Below, one piece after another: positions 23,701 to 35,725 of a stretch of 64,000 nt of DNA (within the stretch, counting starts at the first letter, position 1; the number at the start of each line of letters is the position of its first letter). The notes beneath the pieces were generated by a model. That model saw nothing but the letters and a program-made list of their open reading frames with translations, was not told the DNA's origin and searched no databases. The DNA comes from Enoplolaimus lenunculus (Eukaryota > Nematoda > Enoplea > Enoplida > Thoracostomopsidae). The stretch covers positions 310,001 through 374,000 of the forward strand of contig JASANG010004046.1 of assembly GCA_030248215.1 (NCBI GenBank), written 5' to 3'. The translations under genes were made by a program, and so were the position numbers.

Positions 23701-23978
23701 GTGCAAGGGCGAGAAAAACTTGATTGAAAATCAACAGACCTATATCGTTTACAAATAAGTACACTCCAAGAGACACATCTACTGATAATATTCTTACCTG
23801 AGTCGGCAATGCACAACGCAGTCAAATAAATACGAAATATGCTATCTTTAAGAAATTTTGGAATAATCGTAGTCGAACAGACAATATTTGCTAGTGTCCC
23901 AACTACACAAAACGTTCCCAGCGTGACACCAATTAAATAAAACGACGTATCATCGAACATAACACGATAACATTCCAT
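20755..23978 (-). CDS. Class A (rhodopsin-family) peptide GPCR, FMRFamide-receptor-like, 924 aa
   Basis: Seven-transmembrane neuropeptide-type receptor. Exon 1 is 23978-23798 and exon 2 is 23348-20755; the 449-bp intron has GTAAG/TTTCAG borders and splits a Gly codon. The chosen ATG at 23978 gives a short N-terminus (MECYRVMFDDTSFYL); an in-frame ATG at 24065 would add 29 residues. TM1 is at about 11-35, TM2 spans the splice (IYLTALCIADSG joined to ILISCFIV), TM3 about 95-120, TM4 138-156, TM5 193-220, TM6 662-688, TM7 700-722 with NSSLNFFIY in place of NPxxY. TM3 ends in SRF where DRY is usual. Cys167 is in extracellular loop 2 but I see no Cys at the top of TM3. Loop 3 (about 225-660) is very long, Ser/Thr/Pro-rich with a Thr run. 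The C-tail is about 200 residues. TM3 resembles FMRFamide/FRPR receptors; the ligand is unknown. Confidence 0.93.
23560..23620. repeat. Fragment of the TTAGGC-element terminus in the GPCR intron
   Basis: GGCCCATGTATATATAGAAC and AGGGCCGGAACGTTAAGGAC combine words from the two ends of the TTAGGC-bearing family, with the interior missing. A collapsed or internally deleted copy. Confidence 0.45.
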
Positions 23979-24299
23979 AGTTTGCTGAATTTTGTACCGG
24001 ATTCGAATGTGAACAACAAAATTCTGTTTTTTAAGAAATGTAAATAATATTACACTAAATTTCACAATTTTTAGCTAAATTACAACAAAAATTTGAAAAT
24101 GTGTAAAAATAAAAACATGTCTGGTTTGAAGAGACTCGAATATAATACGATAACATACAATAAATATTGTTAGCAGAATGTTTACCCATTTCAAATTCCA
24201 AAACAATCAACCATTCTATTTTTTAAGAAATTAACTATAAGTACTAAGATACGCAGCCATGCAAACTTTTCGCTACCAATAGCTTTGATTATAACTAAT

Positions 24300-24565
24300 C
24301 TGGTACACTGTAGCTTCGAGTGAGTTGGTTTTAACTCAGAACGAGTTGAATCACTCAACCTGAGTTAGGACTACCAGAACTCAGAAATCGCAGTTGATTC
24401 AAATGGGTCTCAGTTAACTAATGGACTCACCCAGGGTCAACTCAAGTCAGAGTGAGAAACAAGTCAACTCAAAGCAGGTTAATGTTCCCTGTTTCTAACT
24501 CAGAAATAACTAACTCGTCGTCTGAGTTAATTAGTGAACTCACTGAAATTTACAAAGTACTGCAA
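24300..24565. mobile_element. Palindrome-rich foldback element (GAGTTAACTC words)
   Basis: Dense GAGTNAACTC and AACTCAG words on both strands. The left edge TACACTGTAGC and right edge TTTACAAAGTA resemble the CACTGTA ends of the palindrome at 49214-49437, so it may be an older relative. Confidence 0.45.
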
Positions 24566-24976
24566 CTAGAGAGCGGATCTTGCATTTATAAAACGACAAG
24601 GGGTTCACTTTGTTTTTTTAGTAAATATATCTATGCGATTACTCAAATAGGTTAAGGAAATAAACAAACCACGCAATTGCAGAGCTTATTGTTTTGCGTC
24701 GAATCGTGTAAATGAAGGTTCAAATCCCCAGCGCCCCTCCTATTAAAATTTGCAAAAAGTATTATGTATGACGTGTAAGACGTTGCCCAGTGACAAACAA
24801 TATTTTCCTAATTTGTCTGTTTCAGAAAATAATTAAATTATTTATATTTAGCGTTTTTAATATAAATTTTAGCATTTATAAGCCTGCTAACATTATTAAA
24901 TCATACTTTTGTGATGTGTATATCAAGCTGTTAAAAGATTTTCCGGAGAGGGGAGACAGAAAATGCTACTTGCTAC

Positions 24977-25177
24977 GGCCTATATATAGCTGAGGGTCGC
25001 AACCGTAGTGTACTTACGCATATTCCTAAGTTTATGCGCAACTGCTAACGTGCGGATAAGTCTTTAACAAATCCTAGGTTGAACATAAACATAAGTATAT
25101 AAAAATTAGTCCAAAGCTTAACCTTGCTCTTCTTTAGTCCAGCAAAATCCGGCCCGCCCCTAAGCTATACATTGAGG
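24977..25177 (-). mobile_element. TTAGGC-bearing TIR element, reverse orientation, diverged
   Basis: Left TACGGCCTATATATAGCTGA, then GCATATTCCTAAG, ATCCTAGGTT and AAAGCTTAACC words. The right end GGCCCGCCCCTAAGCTATAC is the inverted left terminus of the family. Confidence 0.4.
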
Positions 25178-26544
25178 CTTTGTTAGAATACAAAAAAATC
25201 TAACGAGAATATTTAGTGATTAAGGGGCTGTCACCAGAGTCAATGCGAGGAACCGTTAAAAATCAAAAAATGGTGAATTTTTTTCAATTGAATTCATCAA
25301 TATTATCCGCGCGAGTGTAGCGAGCAAAAAGTTGACTTAAATTTAATATTTATCTGCAAATTTTAAGGTTTCTGCTAAAACCGTATTATTGGAAATTGTG
25401 AACAAGCCCCGTACGTGTGAGAGTCTCCACCATTTTGAGCAGCAGGGGCCACTAAGCACGGCGCTGTTCACTGGGCTGGAAAATCTGAATGCCGACCAAA
25501 CTTTTGTGTATATGACGAAAGCTAATAAAATATTAATTTTCTTCTATAATTTTTACAAAATTACAAAGGTCAAAATTTCGATTTTAACTGACACGTATCG
25601 ATGATTTTGGTGCATATAAAAAGAGAACATTGTCAAAAATTGGATGTGCTCATTGTAAGCTTTTCATGAATCGTTTGCATAGCAAAATTTTCCTCGAGCA
25701 AGAGATGGCTGGCTGTTGTATTCATACAAAACTCCTGGACCCATTTTTGTTTACTGGCAACAGCTGGTTTTCAATTTTTGAAATTTTGACAAAGTCTGAA
25801 GTTTTACAAACGATACAAATGACGATTATAGGTCAGTACTCATTGAACGTGTACCTTTAATCATTTAAAATATGAATAATTTGCATCAAATATCAACAAT
25901 TTTTAGTTCAGTTTGACTTTTTGCCCATTAATATTTCCATTTTACCAGAGATTCAAATTCAAATTTGAATTTGAACTTGGGACCCGCAATATGGATGTTC
26001 TTTTGCTTTACCGCTCGACTGTATACACTTAACCCCGAGCATAAAAAAGGACACTCATGGTGCGGAAGTTTTGAGCAACGCAGACCGCAACATTGTTAAA
26101 TAAGTACTTCTCGATTGTGTATTCATTGCAAAGCCACTTTCTGTACATATATGTGCGGAATATACTCACTCATACTATGGATGTCGAGAAATAGACACAA
26201 TTGTGTATTTATCGAAAACATGCTTGAAAATTAAAGTTTTCAAAAATGTAAGAGTTGACACCAGACACTATCGAAACAAATCCTACATAAAGTTTGTATA
26301 TTAAGCTTGACAATATTGTTTGGCTATATTTTATTCATTGCGTTCCATGTTGATGTCGGACATCGCTCACAAGTTATAAAGCTTGCTGTTCGCACGTGCA
26401 TCGTACAACAGTATAGTTAGCTACGCAGATTACACAACTTTGCGTAAACGGTATAGCGCACTTGCTTATACCGTCGCTATTTACCATGAACATCTCACAA
26501 TACGTGTGAGATGTCTAATACATAGATAGTTTGTTAAAAAATGT
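25178..26544. other. Gene-free stretch
   Basis: AT-rich. Short frames at 25389-25860 lack family motifs. Nothing I can name. Confidence 0.35.
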
Positions 26545-26840
26545 TTTGAAAAATTTGAAATTTCCTCGTAATTTTTTTTCCGCCAAAATGTCAATTCCAA
26601 TGCAAAATTGAATTCATTCCCGAATTTAAATTTTCCCGTCCAAAAATTAAAGTTCTTGCCAAAATTTGAATGCTTTTGGGCAAAGTTTCAATTTTCTCAC
26701 CCCGCCAAAATTGGAATTTTTCTGCCAAAATTGTTACTTCCCACCAAGTTTTAAATCACCCTCACAGTTTTAATTTCCTGCAAAATTACAGAAGTCCACA
26801 CTGTTCCCGAATTTTGAATTTGTTGCTACAATGTCGCCGA
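26545..26840. repeat. Degenerate GCCAAAATT minisatellite
   Basis: Variants of GCCAAAATTTGAATTTTC recur about every 20-40 bases (CGCCAAAATG, TGCCAAAATTTGAA, CCGCCAAAATTGGAATTTTT, TGCCAAAATTG). An old, diverged tandem repeat. Confidence 0.5.
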
Positions 26841-26853
26841 AACCGCTTAAATA

Positions 26854-27294
26854 TCAATCAATTTGTGTCATTGATATAACGAAAATTGTTTTTTTTGTAA
26901 ACAGCATGGACATATATACTGTTAATTCAAAACGGTAGGGTCTTTGCATGTGCGGGACGCACACATTAACGTTTGAGTGTCGACGTGATGTTTCCAGTTT
27001 CACGTTTGGAACACCAACCTTCCAACTATCTGCTTCAAACAGAAAATGAACATTTGGTAACTCAAGTATACCGAATTTCGCTCTTGTTGTCTTAAATTTT
27101 GTTTTTGGAGCACACCAAACACATAATCCTTTAAGAAACTGAAACCAATTGTGCTGAATACGATTGATTAAATAGGTTCCGAACGGAAATATTAAAAAAT
27201 TAATTACTCGCATAGAACACAAATTTGACCGTAACGGAAAACGGATCCTATAAAATTGTGCAATTTTACGAGTGCATAGATATGACTCGCTCAA
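26854..27294 (-). CDS. Uncharacterised open frame, 146 codons
   Basis: The longest open frame in this gene-free region. It is rich in aromatic residues and Cys, with no domain, signal peptide or splice context I recognise. Base composition is like its surroundings. It may be chance. Confidence 0.15.
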   Translation of the reverse strand: MSESYLCTRKIAQFYRIRFPLRSNLCSMRVINFLIFPFGTYLINRIQHNWFQFLKGLCVWCAPKTKFKTTRAKFGILELPNVHFLFEADSWKVGVPNVKLETSRRHSNVNVCVPHMQRPYRFELTVYMSMLFTKKTIFVISMTQID

Positions 27295-28119
27295 TTTACG
27301 TTACAAAAACTCTTTATTGAACACCGGAAATATTGAACGTTATCTGTGTCATTGTTAAAGCTAGGTTGGTTGCCGATGGGTGATCAGTGAATCGTCATTC
27401 CTTCACGGTTTCGTTGCAATTTGTCTTAACACCTCTTTCAGAGAGCTGTAAACATATTGTTCCATGCCAAAGAAAAAGATTACTCCGTAGGAACGCGAAG
27501 AATCTGAACAAATGATATACCAATACATTGTTGCCGCCTTTCAAAAAGCTACAAATATTTTTCGATTTAACAGCACATTTCAGAAGCGTAATACTTATTT
27601 TTCACTCATACGGTGAAAACAGTTTAAACCTAAGCCTTACAATTTCGCTGCCAATAAAATATAGCATTCAGTAAAAATTGTGTTCCATAATATTTGCCCT
27701 ACCGTCCCACTGGTTATGTAAATAATTTTCTAAAGAGTTAGTGCTGACTCGCTTTATATCAAAATGCTAGGGTCGTTTATTAATTCCAGTTAATTCCTGA
27801 CAAGAAAAGTTTAAGTTTTAAAATCCAATGTAAAATATTTCCCACAGAATTGTATCAAAGTAATAAATATAAAGACTTAAGAAAAACATGAAGGAGTAAA
27901 CAAATTCTCCAATCAGCTTAACGGGTTGTTTTGCTTTAAAACAATAGCGAGGTAACCTTTTGGTTAAAATTGAAAGTCTATTGTGATGTTAAACAATTAA
28001 CGATGGCCGATGGGCATTGAATATATTTTTCATATTCGGATATTTGACAGTTTTCGCCGGCTAAGCTCTCTGAATCTCGTACATATTAAAGTACTTCTTA
28101 CTCAATCTGGAAATCAAAA

Positions 28120-28967
28120 CCCCAATTCAGTGTCGGATCCAGGATGGCAGAATGGGGGGACAGAATGTCATTAGTAACAAACATGTTTTCAACACATTGC
28201 GAACCGTGCACATGAATCCGCACGCAAACAACGAATTATTGTGATAAAATTGACTATAAAAAATTACGTTCGTTCAACTGAGAGGGGTGGATCCAGGATT
28301 TTTCGGAGTTTAATCAGAGGTCATCCGAGCTCACGCTCGTGTTTGATACTTGAGAAAACATCCATTCAAAAAACGGTTTCACACAAAAGTTGCAAAATGG
28401 TGGATCTAGAAATTGGGCCCATGTTTAAAATGAATCCCGCTTCGCACTCAGAGCGAATTCATTTTTGCATTTTTCTAAAGTAGCTGATCAGCTCATGTTT
28501 TAAGTAAAAGCTTATACAATGTTCATATGCTTCAACCATGGGATTCAACACACACGACACACCTCATTCCAAAACTGTTTTATTACCGTTCTGGAATATC
28601 TCATTTCGGGTGAGTTATATTAAATACATAAAGTAAAATTGCAGTCCAGCGAGCGCAGCAAACGCGAAAATTTGTTAACATTTAGCAACCTGGAGGATAT
28701 TTTATGATCTGTGTAGTGTGCGGAGCCATTAAAAGAATCACTGGAAGTAGAAAAGTTTCAAAATGTTATACGAGAAAAGCGAGCGAGACGCCAGACGCAT
28801 TTTGAAACATCGGTTGTTTCTCTTTAGACCGGTTTGTTCCGTTTGCTGTTTACGCTGGGCCTGTCACATTTTGTCTGCGTGCGCATCTGTTAACGTGATT
28901 CACTGTTGATATCATGTTGGGGGGCACGGCCGAGGTGGCCCCTCCTGGATCCGCCATTGCCCCTATT
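28120..28967. mobile_element. hAT-like non-autonomous element, 832 bp, with 8-bp target duplication
   Basis: Element 28128-28959. Left end CAGTGTCGGATCCAGGAT; right end reads inward as CAATGGCGGATCCAGGAG. Flanks CCCCAATT (28120-28127) and CCCCTATT (28960-28967) match 7 of 8. Inside, a second GGTGGATCCAGGATTTTTC at 28285 suggests a nested relative. AGCGAGCGAGACGCCAGACG with CATTTTG at 28779-28805 is the family's inner signature. No transposase frame. Confidence 0.7.
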
Positions 28968-29199
28968 AGTGAACATTTGAACACTGGCTGAAAACATGTA
29001 TACAGGTGATCCAAAATCAGGAAGGCCTATGCTAAGGAATGAAAAGTATAACGGTAGAAACAACTTGGCGTGCGAGAAGCCGAACGCAATTTTAGTAGGT
29101 GGTAAGGTAAGGACCAACTATTGTTCATGAAAATGTTTTCTTTCTACGTTTCGGGTATGGTATGGAAAACGTTTTGAATGCTGTAATGGAAGGTCCGCC

Positions 29200-29780
29200 C
29201 CACCGATCGCTGAGCGTTAAAAGCCGAAACGTAGCTCAAAAGTTCTCTTCCTGAAAAATTGTTGACCAGGTTAGTTTTATTACCAAATATTGAAATTTTG
29301 AAAAATTTAATTTGTAACGTCCCATCCAAGGCCCCTTTTGTGACCCACAAATTTTTTGTTAAAAAGTTAGACAAACTCTATCCCATTCGACGCAGCTTGT
29401 AGAGCGGACGCCAAGTAAAATGTGCTAAGCTTTTAGCAGTCCAACCTTTGGTTAACGAGTTATAGTAATTACTGATTTGGTGCCGTCTCAAATGTATGGC
29501 ATCGCGACAAATCAGTTATTTGACCACAACGACCTCGATTGCAGAAAGCTTTTTAATGTCCTACTCAGCTACACAAGCTGTGTCGAATGGTACACAATTT
29601 GTTTAACTTTTAACAAAAAACTTGGGGTCTATGGCGGGACCTTGGTACTTAAAAATGAAATTTTTCAAAAAACCAAATTCGAGCGTGGAATAATCAGGAG
29701 AGGTTATGAGAAGCTTCAATATGCAAAAATTTTAATATCCAACCATCTTTGGGCGAACGCCAGCTAGTAGGGATAAATGA
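29200..29780. repeat. Imperfect inverted repeat of about 200-bp arms
   Basis: Left arm (to about 29400) has TTGTTAAAAAGTTAGACAAA and CATTCGACGCAGCTTG. The right arm (from about 29565) has the inverse, CAAGCTGTGTCGAATGG and AATTTGTTTAACTTTTAACA. A third, shorter relative is at 59755-59900. A foldback element is likely. Confidence 0.6.
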
Positions 29781-30740
29781 AATCACCGAAAAAAATTTGG
29801 CATGCACCCCCTAGGTTCTTCATATCACCGCCTCTGTGAATACCATTCGAAATGACGCCATCAGCTGAATCGAACGGCGGGTATCCAGATGTTGGACGGC
29901 AAAGATTGACTGATATATCTCAAAAGCAAACACCGAATCCAAAGCCATGCTATAAAAGTATCGTGCAAAATATTTGCATTAAAATTGTTAAACACGACTG
30001 ACGTCACAAATAATACGAGCAACAGTGAAACTCACAACACAAAGCTACTGAGTTTAATCAAGTTCAAGCATAATACCTAAGCCATCATTAAAATTTAAGC
30101 TTCTTTTCGCCTATGTGCCAGGCCAAGTGCTGTAAGTTCGAGAAAAAAATTATTCAGCACAATTTCGACGATGTTATTAAATTTGATATTTTGCTATTTC
30201 AAAGTAAAACTCTGTCTTGAGCAAATAGAGTTTTGCGAAATTTTGTTATAAAATTGATTCAAAATTTACTACAAAACTTGTTTACTTACCGTTCTGTTGC
30301 GGTTCAGATGTAACCTAATGAAGATATTTAATTTCGAGTAGAAAACAGCAGCTACCTACCACTAAGTACTCTCTCAGCCCTGCAAATTTCTAAAAGTTCG
30401 TAGTGCAAAGCAGGATTTATTTAAAAGTTATTCAGCAATTAATAAAATATTTGCTAACCATCGCTGTAATACTAGAGGATAACCAGTAAGTAGGCTTAAA
30501 ACTTGGAATAATTTTAATTTTTCAACGCACTTCTACCTGAGTATAATTCTAATAATTCAGAAATATACGCAATGTTTCTATTACGAAAGTCAACGTGGTC
30601 ATGTCATTGCAACCCAGCCACTATTGGTCAAAATTATATACATCTAAAATACAAATAAATTGGTTTTCTAACTTTATTCAAAAACCAAGTCAAAGTTCGA
30701 CTTTTAAGTCAAATCTTTCTAATTCAACCACAGTTGGTCA
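29781..30740. other. Gene-free stretch
   Basis: AT-rich; no recognisable gene, repeat end or RNA gene. Confidence 0.35.
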
Positions 30741-31040
30741 AAGCAAGTGTGCATGATACAATAGTGGCAGGTTTTGGGGTTCAGCATGGTAGCTGGCATG
30801 CGTTACGTTTCTGATCGACCACTATTATTTAGAAGAGGGGTACAACCAATGCGAACCATAACACTGTATGTATTCGGCATCAAAACTGCTTCATTTAAAG
30901 TTTATTTTTTGGGGTATTGCATTTGACAGCGACCCCCTTCAAATAAGGGAGGGTCGGCGAAAAACGCAACGCATGCTGGTACAATTTGTGTCATGCGCAA
31001 CTTCAAGAATGGCACGCTCTTGTATCAAGCACTCGTGATC
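30741..31040. mobile_element. MITE with CCAAGAGTG-type ends, diverged
   Basis: AGCAAGTGTGCATGATACAA at the left; TTGTATCAAGCACTCGTG at the right, inverted. The interior shares AGAGGGGTACAAC, CACTGTATGTATTCGGCATC and GTGACAGCGACCCCC-like words with 12384-12703 and 42341-42651. Confidence 0.6.
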
Positions 31041-32347
31041 AAAGTTAACGTGAATGACGCATGCTTCGGCGCTGCAAGATAAATTATTAACATTTACATA
31101 ATTGCGTTAAATACCGACTTGAATCAGTGAATTTCATAATATCACTAGTCTCTACAGCGTGATTTAGTAAATCATTAAGAATTAAAAACAGTTTTTAAGG
31201 AAAAAAGTACCGTAATTGGATACTTATTCGGATCACAAATGGACCATAGGATTCAGACAAGTGTATGCAACTTGGTACAGTCGATGTAAGAACGAATGTG
31301 TTCATCGCGTTTTATGCCTATGCTCCGCCTTAATTATCAGATCAGGTCTAGAAAACGTGTATACAAACTTAACAGTTTTCAAAAACGTATATTTGCTTTG
31401 AGGACATTTATAATAAGGATGTGTATAACATATCTGCTACGTGTATGCGAATTCATATCTCGAGCATTCAGTTGTTGTTCCGATTTCAAAAGTCAACTTG
31501 AATTCAGATTTGAGACGAAATTTGAAATATTCATGCGGCAACAGGAGGGTCAATCGTGTTGAAACCCGTGTTACTTATGTTTACTCATGTCACAGCTAAT
31601 TTATGCTAATATCTTTGTTAATCCCAAATCTTGTGTGTGTGTATATACGGAAAAGTTGCGACCCTCTTACACTGGGTTAAGTTTAGATTGACATTTCGAA
31701 AACAATGTAGCGGCCAAACAGATAACCACGAGGTGATTTGATGTAAGTGCACGCCCCTGATGTACGTATAGGCCACAACATTTTCGATGACAAAAGAATT
31801 CTATGTTAGCAATATTTTGTTGCGGTTTCTTGCGCCGCCATGTAGATTCTCTGTCCGTCGACGAACAACAATTCATGGCAGCGGGGCTGACAGCGGCATA
31901 AATTTTGCCATAAAGATTATTAATTATTGAAATGGTGTCAATATCTATCAGACTTTTAGACTGTTGTTAATTAACCTTAAACTAAACATCATGCAAACTT
32001 AGCAATACAAAAACAAAATTTTTGTTCAAACAATCATCGGTTTAGATTTTCAGTGCAATTATGAGCGCCGGCAGGTTTTTCTTTGTGTTTACAGCACAGA
32101 GGCGAACCGAGACTGAGTAAACTGTATTTTAGTTACTATCAAGCACTGCGTTTACTGAACTATCGTCGATGGTTTGCCAACTTAGTGTTTCGATCCAGTA
32201 TTTTTTCGGTGCCGGCATTCACCAATCAAAATTTCAGGACGGTCAACAGCTTGGCGTCCTTGTTTGTGTAAGAAAAATGGTTACTTTCGAACGACCAAAA
32301 AACCATCAGGTGCGGCTTTAAACGATACCATAAGGGAATCTTTAATT
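31041..32347. other. Gene-free stretch with one exon-like frame
   Basis: The frame at 32094-32270 follows TTTACAG and ends at GTGTAAG, so it could be an exon, but its product (HRGEPRLSKLYFSYYQALR onward) matches no family I know. The rest is AT-rich. Confidence 0.3.
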
Positions 32348-32540
32348 GGCCAATGTTACTTTTGTCGCCGTCCCGGTTTCTGGTGGGTCTGTAAAAAGAA
32401 GGCTTAGATTATAGACTATATTTTTTGATTAGGCATAGGTCTAAGCTTTTGAATACACTTTTTTCAACGCTCAGACTTAGGCTTAGGATTAGGAATATGC
32501 TTACGTAGTCTACTGTGACGGCGTCAGAAGTAAAATTGGC
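32348..32540 (+). mobile_element. TTAGGC-bearing TIR element, subtype 2, with clear TIRs
   Basis: Left GGCCAATGTTACTTTTGTCG then CCGTCCC. Right GACGGCGTCAGAAGTAAAAT then TGGC, its inverse with few mismatches. The interior carries GGCTTAGG words as at 19158. Confidence 0.65.
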
Positions 32541-32703
32541 TCTTTATTAATTATCCGTATTATCAACATCATGAAACTAGCGGATCTTTCTTGTATTCGT
32601 GAAATTAATCACCCAAATGACGCGGTTTGCTGTTCTAATCATTAGTCTTGCTAAACAACGTTCGTATTCTAAAAATGCTCTGAAAAACGTTTATCATTGT
32701 ACC

Positions 32704-32737
32704 AACAAACAAACAAACAAACAAACAAACAAACAAA
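32704..32737. repeat. (CAAA)n microsatellite
   Basis: About eight perfect CAAA units. Confidence 0.95.
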
Positions 32738-32839
32738 TTTATTTCAACTGAACACAGACTCTAAATGTTGTTATTGCACACCGAACGAAGAAACCATCAG
32801 ACACATTTTATGGAATGCGAATGTAAACTATAAAACACT

Positions 32840-32935
32840 GTACTCTAAGCCTAAACGCATAAACATAAGCCTAAATCTAAGTCTTTACTCTAAGCGTACA
32901 ATTTAGTATAAGTCTAATCCTAAGTCTAAGTCTTT
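32840..32935. repeat. Degenerate TAAGCC-like tract
   Basis: CTCTAAGCCTAAACGC, ATAAGCCTAAATCTAAG and AATCCTAAGTCTAAGTC follow the CAAA microsatellite. No ends recognised. A further fragment at 33185-33280 has AAGCTTAAGCCAAGCCC and CTCTATTACGG. Confidence 0.45.
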
Positions 32936-33280
32936 ATTAATGTAACATATTTGTTGCTGGCAACAATTTTCAAAAACGTCGCCTCAACATACTCGCATTG
33001 TTTTTGGTTCTGTTAAACTAAACTACAATCAATTATTGTTATTTTCAAGTTTTGTTTCTTTAGATGTTGAGATCAAGAGATATTTTATGCAACCCAAGTA
33101 TGATTAAAATTGCAAAATAACGATTCCGATTGATTGTACAATAGGAATCGAAATCGAAACTCGTTTTCAATCGGAATTCAAAAAGCCTGAGACAAGCTTA
33201 AGCCAAGCCCAAGTGAAAATATTCTTAACATTTAAGCCTACTCTATTACGGTCTTGTGAGAAACCGGCCAGCGCGGCACA

Positions 33281-35249
33281 ACTAACAGTAACAACACAAG
33301 AATTTATTTGTCAGCAGCAATCTTCTAAATCAAATGTTTCAGTTATCCGAAATAGTAATTTAATTACCGCTATCCCAAAAAATATCCGGTAAATATTACC
33401 GGATATCGGTTTATAAAAATATCCGAAGGCCATCACTTCCTAACATAGTTTAAAGATGTTATTTAATGCTTTATATAAAAAAATCACCCATACTTCATCC
33501 AGGATAATGCAACGAATTGTCGTTATTGTAAGCAGCACTAATCATTGAAACTCACAATACTAGGTGCGTTGGATATACAACAGTTTTTGATCAAAACCCA
33601 CGGTACAAAAACAGTAACAACACAGACACACAATGCATGAGAAAATGAATTTTGGTACGTATACCACTAAAGCATTGTGGGTTCAGATAGGAAAACATCA
33701 ACAACTAGTGTGTGGGAGTGAAACGCACAGGACATTCTAGATTCGATTCTTTAGGTTAGTTTATTCTTAAACTTAATCAGCACGTTCTTATCGTTAACAT
33801 CGGCGAAAATTATCAACAAACACCTATCGCATACGACCGGCATCGCGAATAATTCAATGGTTTGCAGCAATAAAATTTCATGCAAACCGAAAATCGGGAC
33901 AACTAATTTTTACAAACCTTAGTAATGATAATTATACTGAACACTGGCGATCGCAATATATTAATGTAGCCAGCATTGCAAAAAACTGCGACATTGCAGG
34001 TGTATCTGAGAAAACTGTTATTTTACCAGCTAAACAGATACAAGCGGGTCTATAACCCAAGCACCGCCTGTAAATGTTCCCCAATCTTTTTATGCTCCTT
34101 CTAAATTTTGGCTAAATTCAACAAGCCCCCCTTCCTTTAGCATGGTAATCGGGATCAGGGTTAACACACATTTCATTTAGGTTTAACCTCAAAATTAATT
34201 AACTATAAATATATACACCAACTGTGTATTTTTCATTCTATAATTCACTTTGTCCAAAGTTTCGCACTCAAATTATACAAAATTAGTATTAAAAGTTGTT
34301 TGAAATTTAAAATTTTTTTCAAACCTTACAATTACGGCAAAGGGCAGGATAGGCGCTGTTTACAGCGAGCAAACTATGTAACTAATTAGCTTTCTGTAGC
34401 GAACCTTAGATCCCGAACAACAAGGAATATCGAAGCTAAATCGCAGCAGAATAGCGTAGTTGACTAAATTGCAACATAGCACGTGTTTACTAGTTGGTGA
34501 TAGCACCTGTAGATTTTGAACCAAAGAATTAAAAATTCATAGTGATAGGTGTATATAATAGCCATTTGAGAAATCGAGTGATTGAGTTTTATGTCCGAGC
34601 AAAGTTGGCGCAAATTGTAGTTATAATTAAAAAATCTGGTTTTGGCTGGTGATAAACTTAAATTTAAACTGTCTCTTTGGAATCAACTGTCACTCTAAGC
34701 ATTTTTGACCGAAAATTTGTAAATCAATTTTGATCAATATTTCAAGTATATAAATAGTTATCAAAATTTTTTGAGTTCGAATCGACTCACATTGTTGAAG
34801 TTTTTGACAGAATTTTAAAAAATTTTTGGAAAGCGGTCTGTAGCCAAATTTTAAAATAGTTTTCACCAAAAACGACAAAACTAATTCATTTCAAGGATAC
34901 AGGAAAATGTTTGTGGACTTTGTGAAAATGCTAAAATTGAATTTATTTATTATTCCTGGTCCATGTTAATTATAGGGGATTTCCGACGGGAATTTGGAGA
35001 CAAGGAAACTAAACGTACCCCTGAGCCTAACCATATGGCGGGTAAAATAGTTTTTTTGCAAAATTCTAGCATGATTCCTTTACTTTAGGGTAAATTACAA
35101 GGTTACACCATGCACTAAAACAAACAATGTAAGGAAAACCAACTCTGCGTTTGAGGTGAGCTAAAATTGCGGAAAATACTTTCATTTAAATGCCGTAAAA
35201 AATTTTTCTAATGATCCATGTGCAAAGTGGGAGTCAGATATTTAATAAG
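33281..35249. other. Gene-free stretch
   Basis: AT-rich. 34480-34575 has GTGATAGCACCTGTAG and AGTGATAGGTGTATATAATA, a shortened copy of the CCCATATTCTC-ended family. No gene seen. Confidence 0.35.
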
Positions 35250-35322
35250 AAGAAAAAATATGAAAAAAGGAGAAGAAGAAGAAGAAAAAGAAGAAGAAGA
35301 AGAAGAAGAAGAATAAGAAGAG
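35250..35322. repeat. (GAA)n purine tract
   Basis: Near-pure A/G with about 15 GAA units. The Arg/Lys-rich frame through it is a by-product. Confidence 0.9.
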
Positions 35323-35725
35323 AAAATGGAAACTTCAGTTATGCCTTAAATGATTTCTGTCTATGTTTTAACATATTATCAGGATTAATTGGAACCAGAC
35401 AAACCGAGGTTAGAAAAACAAAAAGTCACGTATATTGATGCGCCGTTCAAAGTAGTGCTAAAATAGCGATTGAAGAAATAATTTTATTCTAAATTACAAT
35501 ATTAGGCCAGCTCTGACACCATCAACGTCTCCCCTAGATCGGCAACGAGGGCATAACCCGTCACTTTGACGCTTGCGATTTGACCAGTAACAGATTTTTT
35601 AACGTGAAAAATGAATTTACAACTAATATCAAAAAGGCAACAATCGGCAGTTAGTGATAGTTGGAGGTCATATTGCTCTTGGACACGAGTAATTAAATTG
35701 CGTACAATTTTCATTTCACAATTTA

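Noticed and set aside
24660-24745. tRNA-like 3' half with GAAGGTTCAAATCCCC near 24710
   Set aside because: Only a box B-like word is present; no box A or foldable acceptor stem, so no tRNA gene is called.
35211-35438. Arg/Lys-rich frame
   Set aside because: Produced by the GAA tract.
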